From Arthrobacter sp. efr-133-R2A-120 (GTDB lineage Bacteria; Actinomycetota; Actinomycetes; Actinomycetales; Micrococcaceae): a stretch of 64,000 nt of DNA. The translations under genes were made by a program, and so were the position numbers. Below the pieces are notes generated by a model. The model ran no database searches, had not been told where the DNA came from, and worked only from the letters and a program-made list of their open reading frames with translations. The DNA lies in contig NZ_JARVRF010000018.1 of the NCBI RefSeq assembly GCF_030209835.1, forward strand, positions 26,217 through 90,216, in the 5' to 3' direction. Below, piece after piece: positions 7,885-16,100 of the stretch; positions within the stretch are counted from its first letter, which is position 1, and each line of letters begins with the position of its first letter.

Positions 7885-7936
7885 ATTGTGCATTGCGGCC
7901 CGTGGACCGGGGCGCGACTATTTCTGAGGAGAAACC

Positions 7937-8494
7937 GTGATCGAAGAAACCTTGCTCGAAGCCGGGGAAAAGATGGACAAGGCGGTCGAGGTAGCCAAGG
8001 AGGATTTCGCGTCGATCCGTACCGGTCGCGCGAACCCCGGACTCTACAACAAGGTGATCGTGGAATACTACGGCACCCCCACACCGCTGCAGCAGCTGGC
8101 TTCCTTCGCTATTCCGGACGCCAGGACCATCCTCATCACGCCCTTTGACAAGACCTCAATGCGCGACATCGAAAGGGCCCTGAGCGACTCCGAGGTTGGC
8201 GCCAATCCGTCCAACGACGGCAACGTCATCCGGATCACCATCCCGGAGCTCACCCAGGAACGCCGCAAGGAATACGTCAAGATCGTCAAGGGCAAGGGTG
8301 AGGACGCAAAGGTTTCCATCCGAAGCATCCGACGCAAGGCCAAGGACGCCCTGGACAAGCTCGTCAAGGACGGCGAAGCCGGCGAAGACGAGGGTGCCCG
8401 TGGCGAAAAGGAACTCGACGCCATCACCAAGGCACACGTCGACGGTATCGACGAGCTCCTCAAGCGCAAGGAAGCCGAGCTGCTCGAGGTCTGA
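7937..8494 (+). CDS. frr: ribosome recycling factor
   Basis: The 185-residue protein matches RRF throughout: LLEAGEKMDKAVEVAKEDFASIRTGRANPGL at the N-terminus, ASFAIPDARTILITPFDKTSM, NVIRITIPELTQERRKEYVKIVK and a C-terminal helix ending LLKRKEAELLEV. With EF-G it splits post-termination ribosomes into subunits. GAGGAG lies six bases before the GTG at 7937. Its stop overlaps the start of cdsA by one base, so the two are co-translated. Length is typical of the family. Confidence 0.98.
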   Translation: MIEETLLEAGEKMDKAVEVAKEDFASIRTGRANPGLYNKVIVEYYGTPTPLQQLASFAIPDARTILITPFDKTSMRDIERALSDSEVGANPSNDGNVIRITIPELTQERRKEYVKIVKGKGEDAKVSIRSIRRKAKDALDKLVKDGEAGEDEGARGEKELDAITKAHVDGIDELLKRKEAELLEV

Positions 8495-9417
8495 TGAGCG
8501 AGGCTGAGCCGGCGCCCGCGCAGGGGATTCCCACACGCGCCAGACGCCAACGCGGCAACCCGACGCCCAACGCAGGCCGGAATCTTCCGGCCGCCATCGG
8601 CGTCGGGCTCGCCATGCTCTTCGCCGTCCTCGGCGGCCTGCTGTTCCTGCCGTTGGGGTTCGTTCTCCTGACCACCGCGTTTGCGGTCCTCGGCGTGTGG
8701 GAAATTTTCCGTGCTCTCGAAGGCCAGGGCACCAGGATGCCGATCATTCCCGTGCTGACCGGTACCGTGGCGATGCCGCTCGCGGCCTACTTCGGTGGCA
8801 CCGAAAGCCTGCTCTTCGCGATGGTGCTCAGCAGCACGGCCGTCCTGCTTTGGCGCTCCCTTGAAAGCGCTGCCGGAGCTCCGCGCAGCGTCTTTTCCGG
8901 AATTTTCACGCTTGCCTGGGTGCCTTTCCTGATCAGCTTTGCCATCCTGCCCCTCCATGCAGGCGGGGGAGCGACGACGGCGGGTCCCTGGCCCGCCGGG
9001 CAGGTTCCGGCGGGTGCCTGGCAGATCGCCGTCATGCTGTTGCTGGTAGTGTCCAACGATACTTTCGGGTACCTCGTGGGGGCACTCTTCGGGAAGCATC
9101 CGATGGCTCCCAAAATCAGCCCCAAAAAGACCTGGGAAGGGTTCGCTGGCTCGGTGGCAGGTGCCATGGTCATCGGGATCCTCGCCAGCATTTTCGTGCT
9201 GGATAGGCCGTGGTGGGTCGGCGTGGTGCTCGCCGTGGGCATGGTGGCCGCGGCTACCGCAGGTGACCTCGCGGAATCCATGGTGAAGCGGGAACTCGGC
9301 GTGAAAGACATGAGCAGCATCCTGCCCGGACACGGCGGGGTCATGGACCGCCTCGACTCGATCGTCTTCGCGGCGCCGGCAGCATTTATTCTTTACGCGC
9401 TGTTGAGCGGCGCCTGA
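8494..9417 (+). CDS. cdsA: phosphatidate cytidylyltransferase
   Basis: The 307-residue integral membrane protein makes CDP-diacylglycerol from CTP and phosphatidic acid, the precursor of all phospholipids. It has about eight membrane segments, the PKISPKKTWEGFAGS motif, and the CDP-diacylglycerol synthetase signature near the C-terminus (SMVKRELGVKDMSSILPGHGG, followed by MDRLDS). The first 35 residues form a polar, Arg/Pro-rich cytosolic tail. The ATG overlaps the frr stop by one base. It ends 21 bases before the DivIVA-domain gene, so all four genes from pyrH may share a transcript. Confidence 0.96.
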   Translation: MSEAEPAPAQGIPTRARRQRGNPTPNAGRNLPAAIGVGLAMLFAVLGGLLFLPLGFVLLTTAFAVLGVWEIFRALEGQGTRMPIIPVLTGTVAMPLAAYFGGTESLLFAMVLSSTAVLLWRSLESAAGAPRSVFSGIFTLAWVPFLISFAILPLHAGGGATTAGPWPAGQVPAGAWQIAVMLLLVVSNDTFGYLVGALFGKHPMAPKISPKKTWEGFAGSVAGAMVIGILASIFVLDRPWWVGVVLAVGMVAAATAGDLAESMVKRELGVKDMSSILPGHGGVMDRLDSIVFAAPAAFILYALLSGA

Positions 9418-9438
9418 CAACCACCCAGAAGGAAAGCA

Positions 9439-10023
9439 GTGGCAGTGGACATTCGTCGCCAGATCCCCGCAGCATTTGAGCGCGTGGCGCACAGCAGGTA
9501 CGGCTACAACGCAAAGCAAGTCGACCAGTTCTTCCAGCGCGCCCGGTTGTCGTTTGAAAACAGGGCCGAGGCAGCCGAGAAAATCGGCAGCACCGATGTC
9601 CGCGCGGTTTCGTTTGATCCTGTCAAGGGCGGCTACGACGCCAACGCTGTGGACGCAGCATTGGACCGCCTCGAAGATGCCTTCGCCCGACGTGAACGTG
9701 ACGAGCTGATAGCGGCCGAAGGCGAGGAAGCCTGGTTGCTGAAGATCGGCAAACTCTCCGGGGTGTTGCGCGGCCGTTTGCACCGGCCCGATGGCGAACG
9801 TTTCCGGCGGCCCGACAAGAAGCGTGCGCGCAGCTACAACATCGCCGAGGTCGATGCCTTGTGCGTCTCCCTGATCGGTTACCTGGAAAACGACAAACCG
9901 CTGAGCGTCGACAACGTCCGCCGAGCGGCTTTCTCCGAGGCCCGCGGGCGCGACGGCTACGAAGAGGCGCAGGTTGATGCCTTCCTCGACCGGGTCGTCG
10001 AACTCATGGCGGCGATCGACTAG
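9439..10023 (+). CDS. DivIVA domain-containing protein
   Basis: The 194-residue protein has two DivIVA-like motifs: FERVAHSRYGYNAKQVDQFFQRARLSFE near the N-terminus and a second copy, KKRARSYNIAEVDALCVSL, near residue 125, with a third GRDGYEEAQVDAFLDRVVELM at the C-terminus. Such [KR]-x-GYD-x-x-[QE]VD repeats occur in actinobacterial proteins linked to growth-pole and septum machinery, but the long coiled coil of true DivIVA/Wag31 is absent. It starts with GTG at 9439 with AGAAGGA ahead. It follows cdsA by 21 bases and converges on the symporter gene. The exact role is unknown. Confidence 0.75.
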   Translation: MAVDIRRQIPAAFERVAHSRYGYNAKQVDQFFQRARLSFENRAEAAEKIGSTDVRAVSFDPVKGGYDANAVDAALDRLEDAFARRERDELIAAEGEEAWLLKIGKLSGVLRGRLHRPDGERFRRPDKKRARSYNIAEVDALCVSLIGYLENDKPLSVDNVRRAAFSEARGRDGYEEAQVDAFLDRVVELMAAID

Positions 10024-10035
10024 CAGAACCGACAA

Positions 10036-10070
10036 GGTCCGGGCGCCGGCTCCGCCGCGCTCCGCGGACC
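10036..10070. terminator. hairpin between convergent genes
   Basis: GGTCCG (10036-10041) pairs with CGGACC (10065-10070), with further GC-rich pairing inside. It fills the gap between the DivIVA-domain gene and the reverse-strand symporter and may serve both directions. Confidence 0.5.
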
Positions 10071-11543
10071 TCAGCGGAGCTGGCGTTCCGTGGCCACCGG
10101 CCGTTCCGGGACGTGAAGCCTGGTCATCAGGCGGGTCACGGTCCCGGGGACCCGGTGTTTCGTTGCCCGTGAGACGAGCACCATCACGGCAAACGCGGCC
10201 GGCACGGTCCAAGCCGCGGGCTGGGCAAGCCATCCGGGCGCAGCGGAACCGATGATAGTGCCCGATACCAGCGCACCGCCGCAAAGGACGGCTCCCGTCA
10301 GCATGCCTGCAATCGCGCCTGTGTCGCTCAGGCCACGCCACCAGATGCCCAAAAGCAGGACGGGACAAATGGTGGACGCCGTGAAAGCGAACACCAGCCC
10401 TACGCTGCCGGCCAAGGCCATCGAATCCGTGGTGAACGCAAAAACCAGGGGGACGACGGCGGCAAGGAGGGCGGCCACCCGGAATCCGCGCACGCTCCCG
10501 CCAAGAAGGTCCTGGCTGATGACGCCGGCCAGCGAAACCACCAATCCCGAGGTTGTCGAGAGGAACGCCGCAAACGCACCCGCAACCACCAATGCCGACA
10601 GGAGATCGCCGGGCACCCCACCCAGCAGCTTTCCAGGCAACAGCAGGACCAAGGCGTCGGGCCGTCCGTTGCTTGCGAGCTCAGGCGCGAAGACCCGCCC
10701 GAGCAGGCCGAACGCCGTCGGGAACAAATAGAAGACCGACAGCAGGCCCAACACGATGAGGGTGGTTCGGCGCGCCGATTGGCCGTCCGGGTTGGTGTAA
10801 AAGCGGACAAGGACGTGGGGGAGTCCCAGCGTTCCGAAAAGGAGCGCCACCAAGAGCGAGACAGTCTGGTAGAGCCCTGCCGCCTGAAGGCCCGTGGGAT
10901 TGCTGGACGCCTCCGCCAGGACCGCTGAGCCGCCGCCCGTCTGGTTCAGCAGCAGGAACACCACAGGCACCGCCAAAGCCGTCAGCTTGAGCCAGTATTG
11001 GAAAGCCTGGACGAAGGTGATGGAACGCATGCCACCAGCCACTACCGTCATGCAGACCACCGCCACGACGGCGATGGAGCCCACCCACGAAGGCAATCCC
11101 GTGCTGATCCGGATGGTGAGCCCGGCGCCCTGCAACTGCGGCACGATATAGAGCCACCCGACGGCAACCACCACAAGGCTCGTGACGCGGCGGACGGCTT
11201 TCGACTCGAGCCTGGCCTCCGTGAAATCCGGGATCGTGTAGGCACCCGACCGGCGCAAGGGGGCGGCCACGAAGAGCAAGAGCATCAGGTAGCCGGCCGT
11301 GTAGCCCACGGGGAACCAGAGAGCGTCCGTTCCCGTCAGCAGGATCAGCCCCGCGACCCCCAGGAAGCTCGCGGCCGACAAGTATTCGCCGCCGATCGCC
11401 GAGGCATTCCACCATGGCCGGACAGTGCGCGATGCCACGTAAAAGTCGCCAGTGGTACGCGAAATGCGCAGGCCGTAGAAGCCGATTCCCGCCGTCGCGA
11501 GCGCCACGCCCAGAAATGCGGCGAGCCCGACGGCGGGATTCAC
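10071..11543 (-). CDS. sodium/solute symporter, acetate/pyruvate type
   Basis: The 490-residue protein has some 13 membrane segments of the solute:sodium symporter (SSS) family. Signature segments include SRTTGDFYVASRTVRPWWNA, AIGGEYLSAASFLGVAGLI and GTLGLPHVLVRFYTNPDGQSAR, as in ActP/MctC carriers for acetate, propionate or pyruvate. An upstream extension is open, but the GTG at 11543 has GGAGGAG just ahead and fits the family. It overlaps the DUF485 gene by four bases and is the last gene of a four-gene unit with a LytS/LytR-type system. A second, longer symporter of this family lies at 14339. The substrate is inferred from family only. Confidence 0.9.
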   Translation of the reverse strand: MNPAVGLAAFLGVALATAGIGFYGLRISRTTGDFYVASRTVRPWWNASAIGGEYLSAASFLGVAGLILLTGTDALWFPVGYTAGYLMLLLFVAAPLRRSGAYTIPDFTEARLESKAVRRVTSLVVVAVGWLYIVPQLQGAGLTIRISTGLPSWVGSIAVVAVVCMTVVAGGMRSITFVQAFQYWLKLTALAVPVVFLLLNQTGGGSAVLAEASSNPTGLQAAGLYQTVSLLVALLFGTLGLPHVLVRFYTNPDGQSARRTTLIVLGLLSVFYLFPTAFGLLGRVFAPELASNGRPDALVLLLPGKLLGGVPGDLLSALVVAGAFAAFLSTTSGLVVSLAGVISQDLLGGSVRGFRVAALLAAVVPLVFAFTTDSMALAGSVGLVFAFTASTICPVLLLGIWWRGLSDTGAIAGMLTGAVLCGGALVSGTIIGSAAPGWLAQPAAWTVPAAFAVMVLVSRATKHRVPGTVTRLMTRLHVPERPVATERQLR

Positions 11544-11902
11544 TTCTCCTCCACAAGATCGCGGTAGCGGGCTTCGTTCCTTGCCGCGGAGCGGTTGTAC
11601 AGCCATGCGCTCAGGCCGATCACCGGATAGAGCGCCACTCCGAGGATGATCCAATTTACGGGGATGCCGAGAATCCGCATCTGCGCGAGCTGAGGGACCA
11701 GTGCCACCATGGAGCCATAGGCGGCCAGCACGAGCAGGAACCCGGAAGCCACCACCACAGCTAGGCGCAATTGCGAACGGATGAGTGACCGGACGAAGAC
11801 CTGCCCGACGTCGGAGTCCTCGGCAGCTTCCCGCGAATGGTACGGACGTTTGGGGGCTACCCTGGCAATTGATTGCGGGGCCGTGACCCTGACCCGGGTC
11901 AT
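11540..11902 (-). CDS. DUF485 small membrane protein
   Basis: This 120-residue protein has two membrane segments (LRLAVVVASGFLLVLAAYGSM and ILGIPVNWIILGVALYPVIG) followed by SAWLYNRSAARNEARYRDLVEE. DUF485 proteins are encoded almost always next to ActP-type symporters and are thought to be accessory subunits. The ATG at 11902 overlaps the response regulator stop by four bases and the gene end overlaps the symporter start by four bases. The N-terminal 40 residues are basic and polar, longer than in the DUF485 protein at 13965. Confidence 0.85.
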   Translation of the reverse strand: MTRVRVTAPQSIARVAPKRPYHSREAAEDSDVGQVFVRSLIRSQLRLAVVVASGFLLVLAAYGSMVALVPQLAQMRILGIPVNWIILGVALYPVIGLSAWLYNRSAARNEARYRDLVEEK

Positions 11903-12618
11903 CCTTGTGGCCGGATCCGGGTGGCCTCGAGCTTGTCCCGCACGGACGGAAGGTGCCTGCGGCTGATCGGCAGTTCGGCTCCGGCCACAGTGACGCTGGG
12001 GCGTGCGGCGGCCAGTTTCATGTGCCCCACATGGTTCAGTGACATCAAATAGGAACGGTGGATGCGGATGAATCCGGCGTCCGCCCACTGCTGTTCGAGA
12101 TCGCTCAGGGGTACCCGGATCAGGTAGCTCGCCTCCGCGGTGTGCAGCCGGGCGTAGTCGCCCTGGGCCTGGACGTAGCTGACATCGTCCCTCCGGATCA
12201 TCCGGGTTGTTCCGCCTTGGTCAACCGTGATCATCTCGGGCACCTTGCTGCCGTCCTTCATGAGCTCGCTGATGCGGCTGATGGACCGCGCCAGGCGCTC
12301 GGCACGCACCGGCTTGAGCAGGTAGTCGACGGCGGCCAGTTCGAACGCCTCGAGCGCACAGTCTTCGTCGGCGGTGACGAAGACGACGGCGGGAGGGCGG
12401 GGGCTGCGCGCGATGGCGCGGGCGATGTCCAGACCGGAAAGCGCGGGCATGTGGATGTCCAGGAAGACCGCGTCCACAGATTCCGTTTCGAGGGCGCTGA
12501 GGGCTTCGGCACCCGAGGCTGCGCGGTGGATGGCACCGATGCGCTCGTCCCGGCCCAGCAGGAAGGCGAGCTCTTCAACGGCGGGGAGCTCGTCGTCGGC
12601 GACGAGTACGTTGATCAT
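11899..12618 (-). CDS. LytTR-family response regulator
   Basis: The 239-residue protein has a receiver domain (acidic pair at residues 8-9 in VADDE, phospho-acceptor Asp54 in FLDIHMP, Lys in DYLLKPV) and a C-terminal LytTR DNA-binding domain (MITVDQGGTTRMIRRDDVSY, then FIRIHRSYLMSLNHV). Regulators of this type bind direct repeats and often control uptake of pyruvate or other carboxylates. It lies 15 bases after the histidine kinase gene and overlaps the DUF485 gene by four bases, so kinase, regulator and transporter form one operon. Likely targets are the two symporter units on either side. Confidence 0.93.
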   Translation of the reverse strand: MINVLVADDELPAVEELAFLLGRDERIGAIHRAASGAEALSALETESVDAVFLDIHMPALSGLDIARAIARSPRPPAVVFVTADEDCALEAFELAAVDYLLKPVRAERLARSISRISELMKDGSKVPEMITVDQGGTTRMIRRDDVSYVQAQGDYARLHTAEASYLIRVPLSDLEQQWADAGFIRIHRSYLMSLNHVGHMKLAAARPSVTVAGAELPISRRHLPSVRDKLEATRIRPQG

Positions 12619-12633
12619 GGTTATAGATTAGCC

Positions 12634-13800
12634 TCAGGCATCATGGCTCGGCTGGGACTTCGGGACGCGGATAGTGATCAAGGTGCCCTCTCCCGGCGCG
12701 GTCTCGATGACGAGGCCGTGTTCGTCTCCGTAGACCTGCCGAAGGCGGGCATCGACGTTTCGCAGTCCAACATGGTCGCCGTCTGCGTGCCCCGCCAGGA
12801 CCGAGCGCAGGTGTTCCGGATCAATGCCTACGCCGTCGTCTTCGATGGTGACCTCCGCGAAGGCCCCGGAGTCGTTTGCGCAGATGGTGATGTGGCCCGG
12901 TCCTTCCTTCGCTTCAAGCCCATGGCGCACGGCGTTTTCCACGAGCGGTTGCAGGCTCAGGAAGGGAATCACCGTGCTCAGGACTTCGGGCGCGATCCTG
13001 AGGCTCACTTGTACGCGGTCTCCGAAGCGTGCCTTCTCCAACAGCAGGTAGCGGTCGATGCTCCGGAGTTCCTCCGCCAAGGTGGTGAAATCCCCGTGGC
13101 GGCGGAAGGAGTACCGGGTGAAATCCGCGAACTCGACCACCAACTCCCTGGCCCTGGCGGGATCGGTGTTGATGAACGAGGCAATGGCGTTGAGCGAGTT
13201 GTAGATGAAATGGGGGCTGATCTGTGCACGCAGGGCCCGGACTTCGGCCTCCATGAGCAAGGTGCGGGAAGCGTCGAGTTCGGCCAATTCCACTTGCACA
13301 GCCACCCAGTCGGCCAGCTCGCTTGTCGCCCGGACCAGCCCGGCGCCGGCTTGCGGGGCGAAGGCCGCGACCGCCCCCACCACGCGGTTTCCGGCCCTGA
13401 TCGGCGCCACGACGGCGTTCAGTGCGTGCGACGCCGGGACAACCACGGTCCGTCCGTCGGCGAGAACTCCCGAGGCGAGCTCCATCAGGGCGGCTTTGAG
13501 TTCTTCCGCCGCGCCATCCCACGCGAGAACGGACTCGGTGTCCGTAATGGCGAGGGCGTCGCAGCCAAGCAGGGAACGCAATTGCTTGCTCGCCTTGCCC
13601 GCTCCCGCCGCGTGGAGCCCGGTGCGCAGGTACTGTCCCGCGCGCGACGCCGCATGCAGGGTTTGGTACGTGGCCCTCTCGGCGTCGGTTCCCAGCTCGC
13701 GGAAGGAACGGATCACCTTGAGGCCCACCCCGACCACGACCGCCACAGCGAGCACGATGACCGCAATGGCGGCGGCGGTGACGAGAGGGGAATCCGGCAT
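12634..13800 (-). CDS. LytS-type sensor histidine kinase
   Basis: The 388-residue protein has one N-terminal membrane segment (residues about 8-30), a GAF-like sensing region (about 70-175) and a LytS/YehU-type kinase. The H-box is RAQISPHFIYNSLNAI near residue 195; the N-box is LQPLVENAVRHGLE and the G-boxes are DDGVGIDPEHL and HVGLRNVDARLRQVYG. It should phosphorylate the LytTR regulator downstream. With so little sequence outside the membrane, the signal is probably sensed inside the cell or in the membrane. It diverges from the DUF485-symporter pair at 13965 across a 164-base promoter region containing a CRP-type palindrome. Confidence 0.93.
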   Translation of the reverse strand: MPDSPLVTAAAIAVIVLAVAVVVGVGLKVIRSFRELGTDAERATYQTLHAASRAGQYLRTGLHAAGAGKASKQLRSLLGCDALAITDTESVLAWDGAAEELKAALMELASGVLADGRTVVVPASHALNAVVAPIRAGNRVVGAVAAFAPQAGAGLVRATSELADWVAVQVELAELDASRTLLMEAEVRALRAQISPHFIYNSLNAIASFINTDPARARELVVEFADFTRYSFRRHGDFTTLAEELRSIDRYLLLEKARFGDRVQVSLRIAPEVLSTVIPFLSLQPLVENAVRHGLEAKEGPGHITICANDSGAFAEVTIEDDGVGIDPEHLRSVLAGHADGDHVGLRNVDARLRQVYGDEHGLVIETAPGEGTLITIRVPKSQPSHDA

Positions 13801-13898
13801 GGAGCAAGACTAGCGAACCCGCCGTTCGGCGCAGCAACGTGTCCGCTGGGCGACGCCTATGCCGGTGAATCTGGAAGTGGTGCAGTTGCCCGGCGGAT

Positions 13899-13914
13899 AG
13901 TGATTCCAGTCACA
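13899..13914. promoter_or_regulatory. CRP/GlxR-type binding site
   Basis: AGTGA-N6-TCACA matches the actinobacterial CRP/GlxR consensus TGTGA-N6-TCACA at nine of ten positions. It lies between the divergent kinase gene and the acetate-symporter pair, 51 bases before the ATG at 13965. Control by a cAMP receptor protein is inferred. Confidence 0.6.
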
Positions 13915-13964
13915 TCGGCCAGGAGTGTGTGGTCGATGGAGACACCCACAACCAGGAGGAAGCC

Positions 13965-14342
13965 ATGGGTAACGAGGCCCAGACACCGGACGCAGCGGCG
14001 TCCGCTGATTTCCAGGAAGTCCAGCAAACGGGGCAGTTTCAGGAGCTCCGCAAGCGCCACCGTAGTTTTGTTTTTCCAATGGCCATTGCATTCCTGCTTT
14101 GGTACTTCGCCTACGTCCTGCTGGCTGACTACGCGGTGGGCTTCATGTCCACCAAGCTGTGGGGCAACATCAATGTCGGCCTGGTCCTGGGCCTGCTGCA
14201 ATTCGTCTCAACTTTCGGAATTACGGCTTGGTACGTTCACTACTCAAACCGGAAGCTGGACCCGATCGCCGCGGAAATCCGGAATGAGATCGAGGGCCAC
14301 GAGTTCGACAAGGGCAGCACAGTGAGAGGGGCAGCAAAATGA
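13965..14342 (+). CDS. DUF485 small membrane protein
   Basis: A 125-residue protein with a polar N-terminus of about 40 residues (rich in Gln, Glu and Ala) and two membrane segments (FVFPMAIAFLLWYFAYVLLA and VGLVLGLLQFVSTFGITAWYV), ending with a charged tail. DUF485 proteins accompany ActP-type acetate symporters. The ATG at 13965 is chosen because AGGAGGA lies at 13954-13960; the upstream in-frame ATG has no such site. The stop overlaps the symporter start by four bases, so the pair is translationally coupled. It is a paralogue of the gene at 11540. Confidence 0.9.
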   Translation: MGNEAQTPDAAASADFQEVQQTGQFQELRKRHRSFVFPMAIAFLLWYFAYVLLADYAVGFMSTKLWGNINVGLVLGLLQFVSTFGITAWYVHYSNRKLDPIAAEIRNEIEGHEFDKGSTVRGAAK

Positions 14343-15955
14343 GCGCCATGGTCCCGATGGTCAACGTTGCCGCTCTAAAGGACACCACTCTGTTGAACAT
14401 GGGCATCTTCGCCCTGTTCGTCTTGGTCACCATGGTGATCGTTTTCCGGGCCAGCCGGAACAACAAAACGGCTGCCGACTACTATGCCGCCGGGCGCTCG
14501 TTCACCGGTTCGCAGAACGGCACCGCCATCGCCGGAGACTACCTCTCCGCCGCCTCCTTCCTCGGAATCACTGGAGCAATCGCCGTCAACGGCTACGACG
14601 GCTTCCTCTACTCCATCGGGTTCCTCGTGGCGTGGCTTGTGGCGTTGCTGCTTGTCGCCGAACTGCTGCGCAACACGGGCAAGTTCACCATGGCCGATGT
14701 GCTTTCGTTCCGGCTGCGCCAGCGCCCGGTGCGGATCGCCGCGGCCCTCTCCACCCTGGCCGTCTGCTTTTTCTACCTGCTGGCGCAGATGGCCGGCGCC
14801 GGAAGCCTCATCTCCTTGCTGCTGGGCATCAGCGACTGGGGCGGACAAGCCCTGGTGATCGTCGTCGTCGGCGCCCTCATGATCATGTACGTGCTGATCG
14901 GCGGAATGAAGGGCACCACCTGGGTCCAGATCATCAAGGCCGTGCTGCTCATCTGCGGTGCGGCCGTCATGACGCTGTGGGTGCTGTCCATCTACGGCTT
15001 CAACCTGTCCAACCTGTTGGGTGCTGCGGCGGATACCGCAAAGAACCCCAACGTGCTCAATCCCGGCCTGCAGTACGGCAAGTCCGACACTTCCAAGCTC
15101 GACTTCCTGTCCCTTGGGATGGCGCTCGTCCTCGGCACGGCCGCACTGCCACACGTGCTGATGCGCTTCTACACGGTGCCCACGGCCAAAGAAGCCCGCA
15201 AATCGGTGGTCTGGTCCATCTGGCTGATCGGGTTGTTCTACTTGTTTACCCTGGTCCTCGGCTACGGCGCGGCAGCACTCGTCGGAGCCGACACCATCAA
15301 GTCGGCCCCCGGCGGTGTGAACTCCGCTGCACCGCTCCTCGCGTTCCACTTGGGCGGGCCGTTGCTGCTGGGCTTCATCTCGGCCGTAGCGTTCGCCACC
15401 ATCCTCGCGGTGGTGGCCGGCTTGACCATCACGGCAGCGGCGTCGTTCGCCCACGATATCTATGCGAACGTTATTTCGAAGGGCAACGCCGACGCCGGGA
15501 CCGAGGTCAAGGTGGCCCGGCGGACTGTGGTGGTCATCGGGATCCTTGCGATCCTCGGCGGTATTTTCGCCAATGGCCAGAACGTAGCCTTCCTCGTGGC
15601 GCTCGCCTTCGCCGTGGCGGCATCGGCCAATTTGCCGACCATCGTCTACTCCCTGTTCTGGAAGAAGTTCACCACCCAGGGCGCCACCTGGAGCATGTAC
15701 GGCGGACTCTCTGCGGCCATTATCCTGATTGCCTTGTCGCCGGTTGTTTCCGGTGCCAAGACGTCCATGATCCCGGGTGCCAACTTCGCGGTCTTCCCGT
15801 TGAGCAATCCCGGAATCGTATCCATTCCGCTTGCCTTCCTGCTTGGCTGGCTCGGAACCGTGGTGGACAAGCGGCGCGAAGACAGTGCGAAGCAGGCCGA
15901 GATGGAAGTCCGTTCCCTGACCGGCGTCGGAGCCGAGAAAGCGGTGAACCACTAG
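14339..15955 (+). CDS. cation/acetate symporter, ActP-like
   Basis: The 538-residue SSS-family carrier has 13-14 membrane segments. Hallmarks include SRNNKTAADYYAAGRSFTGSQ, AGDYLSAASFLGITGAIA, GTAALPHVLMRFYTVPTAKEAR and FAVAASANLPTIVYSLFWKKF, which fit ActP/MctC transporters of acetate, propionate or pyruvate with sodium or protons. It is coupled to the DUF485 gene by an ATGA overlap and ends before a strong terminator. A CRP-type site lies in the promoter region, consistent with carbon-source control. Substrate is inferred from family. Confidence 0.92.
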   Translation: MSAMVPMVNVAALKDTTLLNMGIFALFVLVTMVIVFRASRNNKTAADYYAAGRSFTGSQNGTAIAGDYLSAASFLGITGAIAVNGYDGFLYSIGFLVAWLVALLLVAELLRNTGKFTMADVLSFRLRQRPVRIAAALSTLAVCFFYLLAQMAGAGSLISLLLGISDWGGQALVIVVVGALMIMYVLIGGMKGTTWVQIIKAVLLICGAAVMTLWVLSIYGFNLSNLLGAAADTAKNPNVLNPGLQYGKSDTSKLDFLSLGMALVLGTAALPHVLMRFYTVPTAKEARKSVVWSIWLIGLFYLFTLVLGYGAAALVGADTIKSAPGGVNSAAPLLAFHLGGPLLLGFISAVAFATILAVVAGLTITAAASFAHDIYANVISKGNADAGTEVKVARRTVVVIGILAILGGIFANGQNVAFLVALAFAVAASANLPTIVYSLFWKKFTTQGATWSMYGGLSAAIILIALSPVVSGAKTSMIPGANFAVFPLSNPGIVSIPLAFLLGWLGTVVDKRREDSAKQAEMEVRSLTGVGAEKAVNH

Positions 15956-15967
15956 GAGTACCGGTCC

Positions 15968-16095
15968 GACGCTCGCTCACATATCGGGCCGTTCGGCGTG
16001 ACGCTCGCTCACAAACAAGGCCAAATGGCGGATCCCTCCTGCAGAAAGATCTGCAGGAGGGATCGGCATTTTTCAACCAAAGGTGAGCGAGCATC
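15968..16095. repeat. composite repeat with GACGCTCGCTCACA boxes
   Basis: The box GACGCTCGCTCACA occurs twice as a direct repeat (15968-15981 and 16000-16013). A related inverted copy, GATGCTCGCTCACC on the reverse strand, lies at 16082-16095. They flank the terminator hairpin at 16031. The whole looks like an intergenic palindromic repeat unit placed between convergent genes. Confidence 0.6.
16031..16074. terminator. strong terminator between convergent genes
   Basis: A perfect 15-base stem (GATCCCTCCTGCAGA, 16031-16045, with its complement at 16050-16064) closes on AAGA and is followed by GGCATTTTTC. It ends the DUF485-symporter unit and may also serve the gene at 16101. Confidence 0.9.
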
Positions 16096-16100
16096 AGGGC

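Noticed and set aside
8068..10368. A 766-codon open frame on the reverse strand across frr, cdsA and the DivIVA-domain gene
   Set aside because: It is antisense to three well-supported genes and has no recognisable domain. Long antisense frames are common in DNA this GC-rich.
12058..14325. A 755-codon forward frame across the LytR/LytS genes
   Set aside because: The two-component genes on the other strand have all expected motifs; this frame has none.
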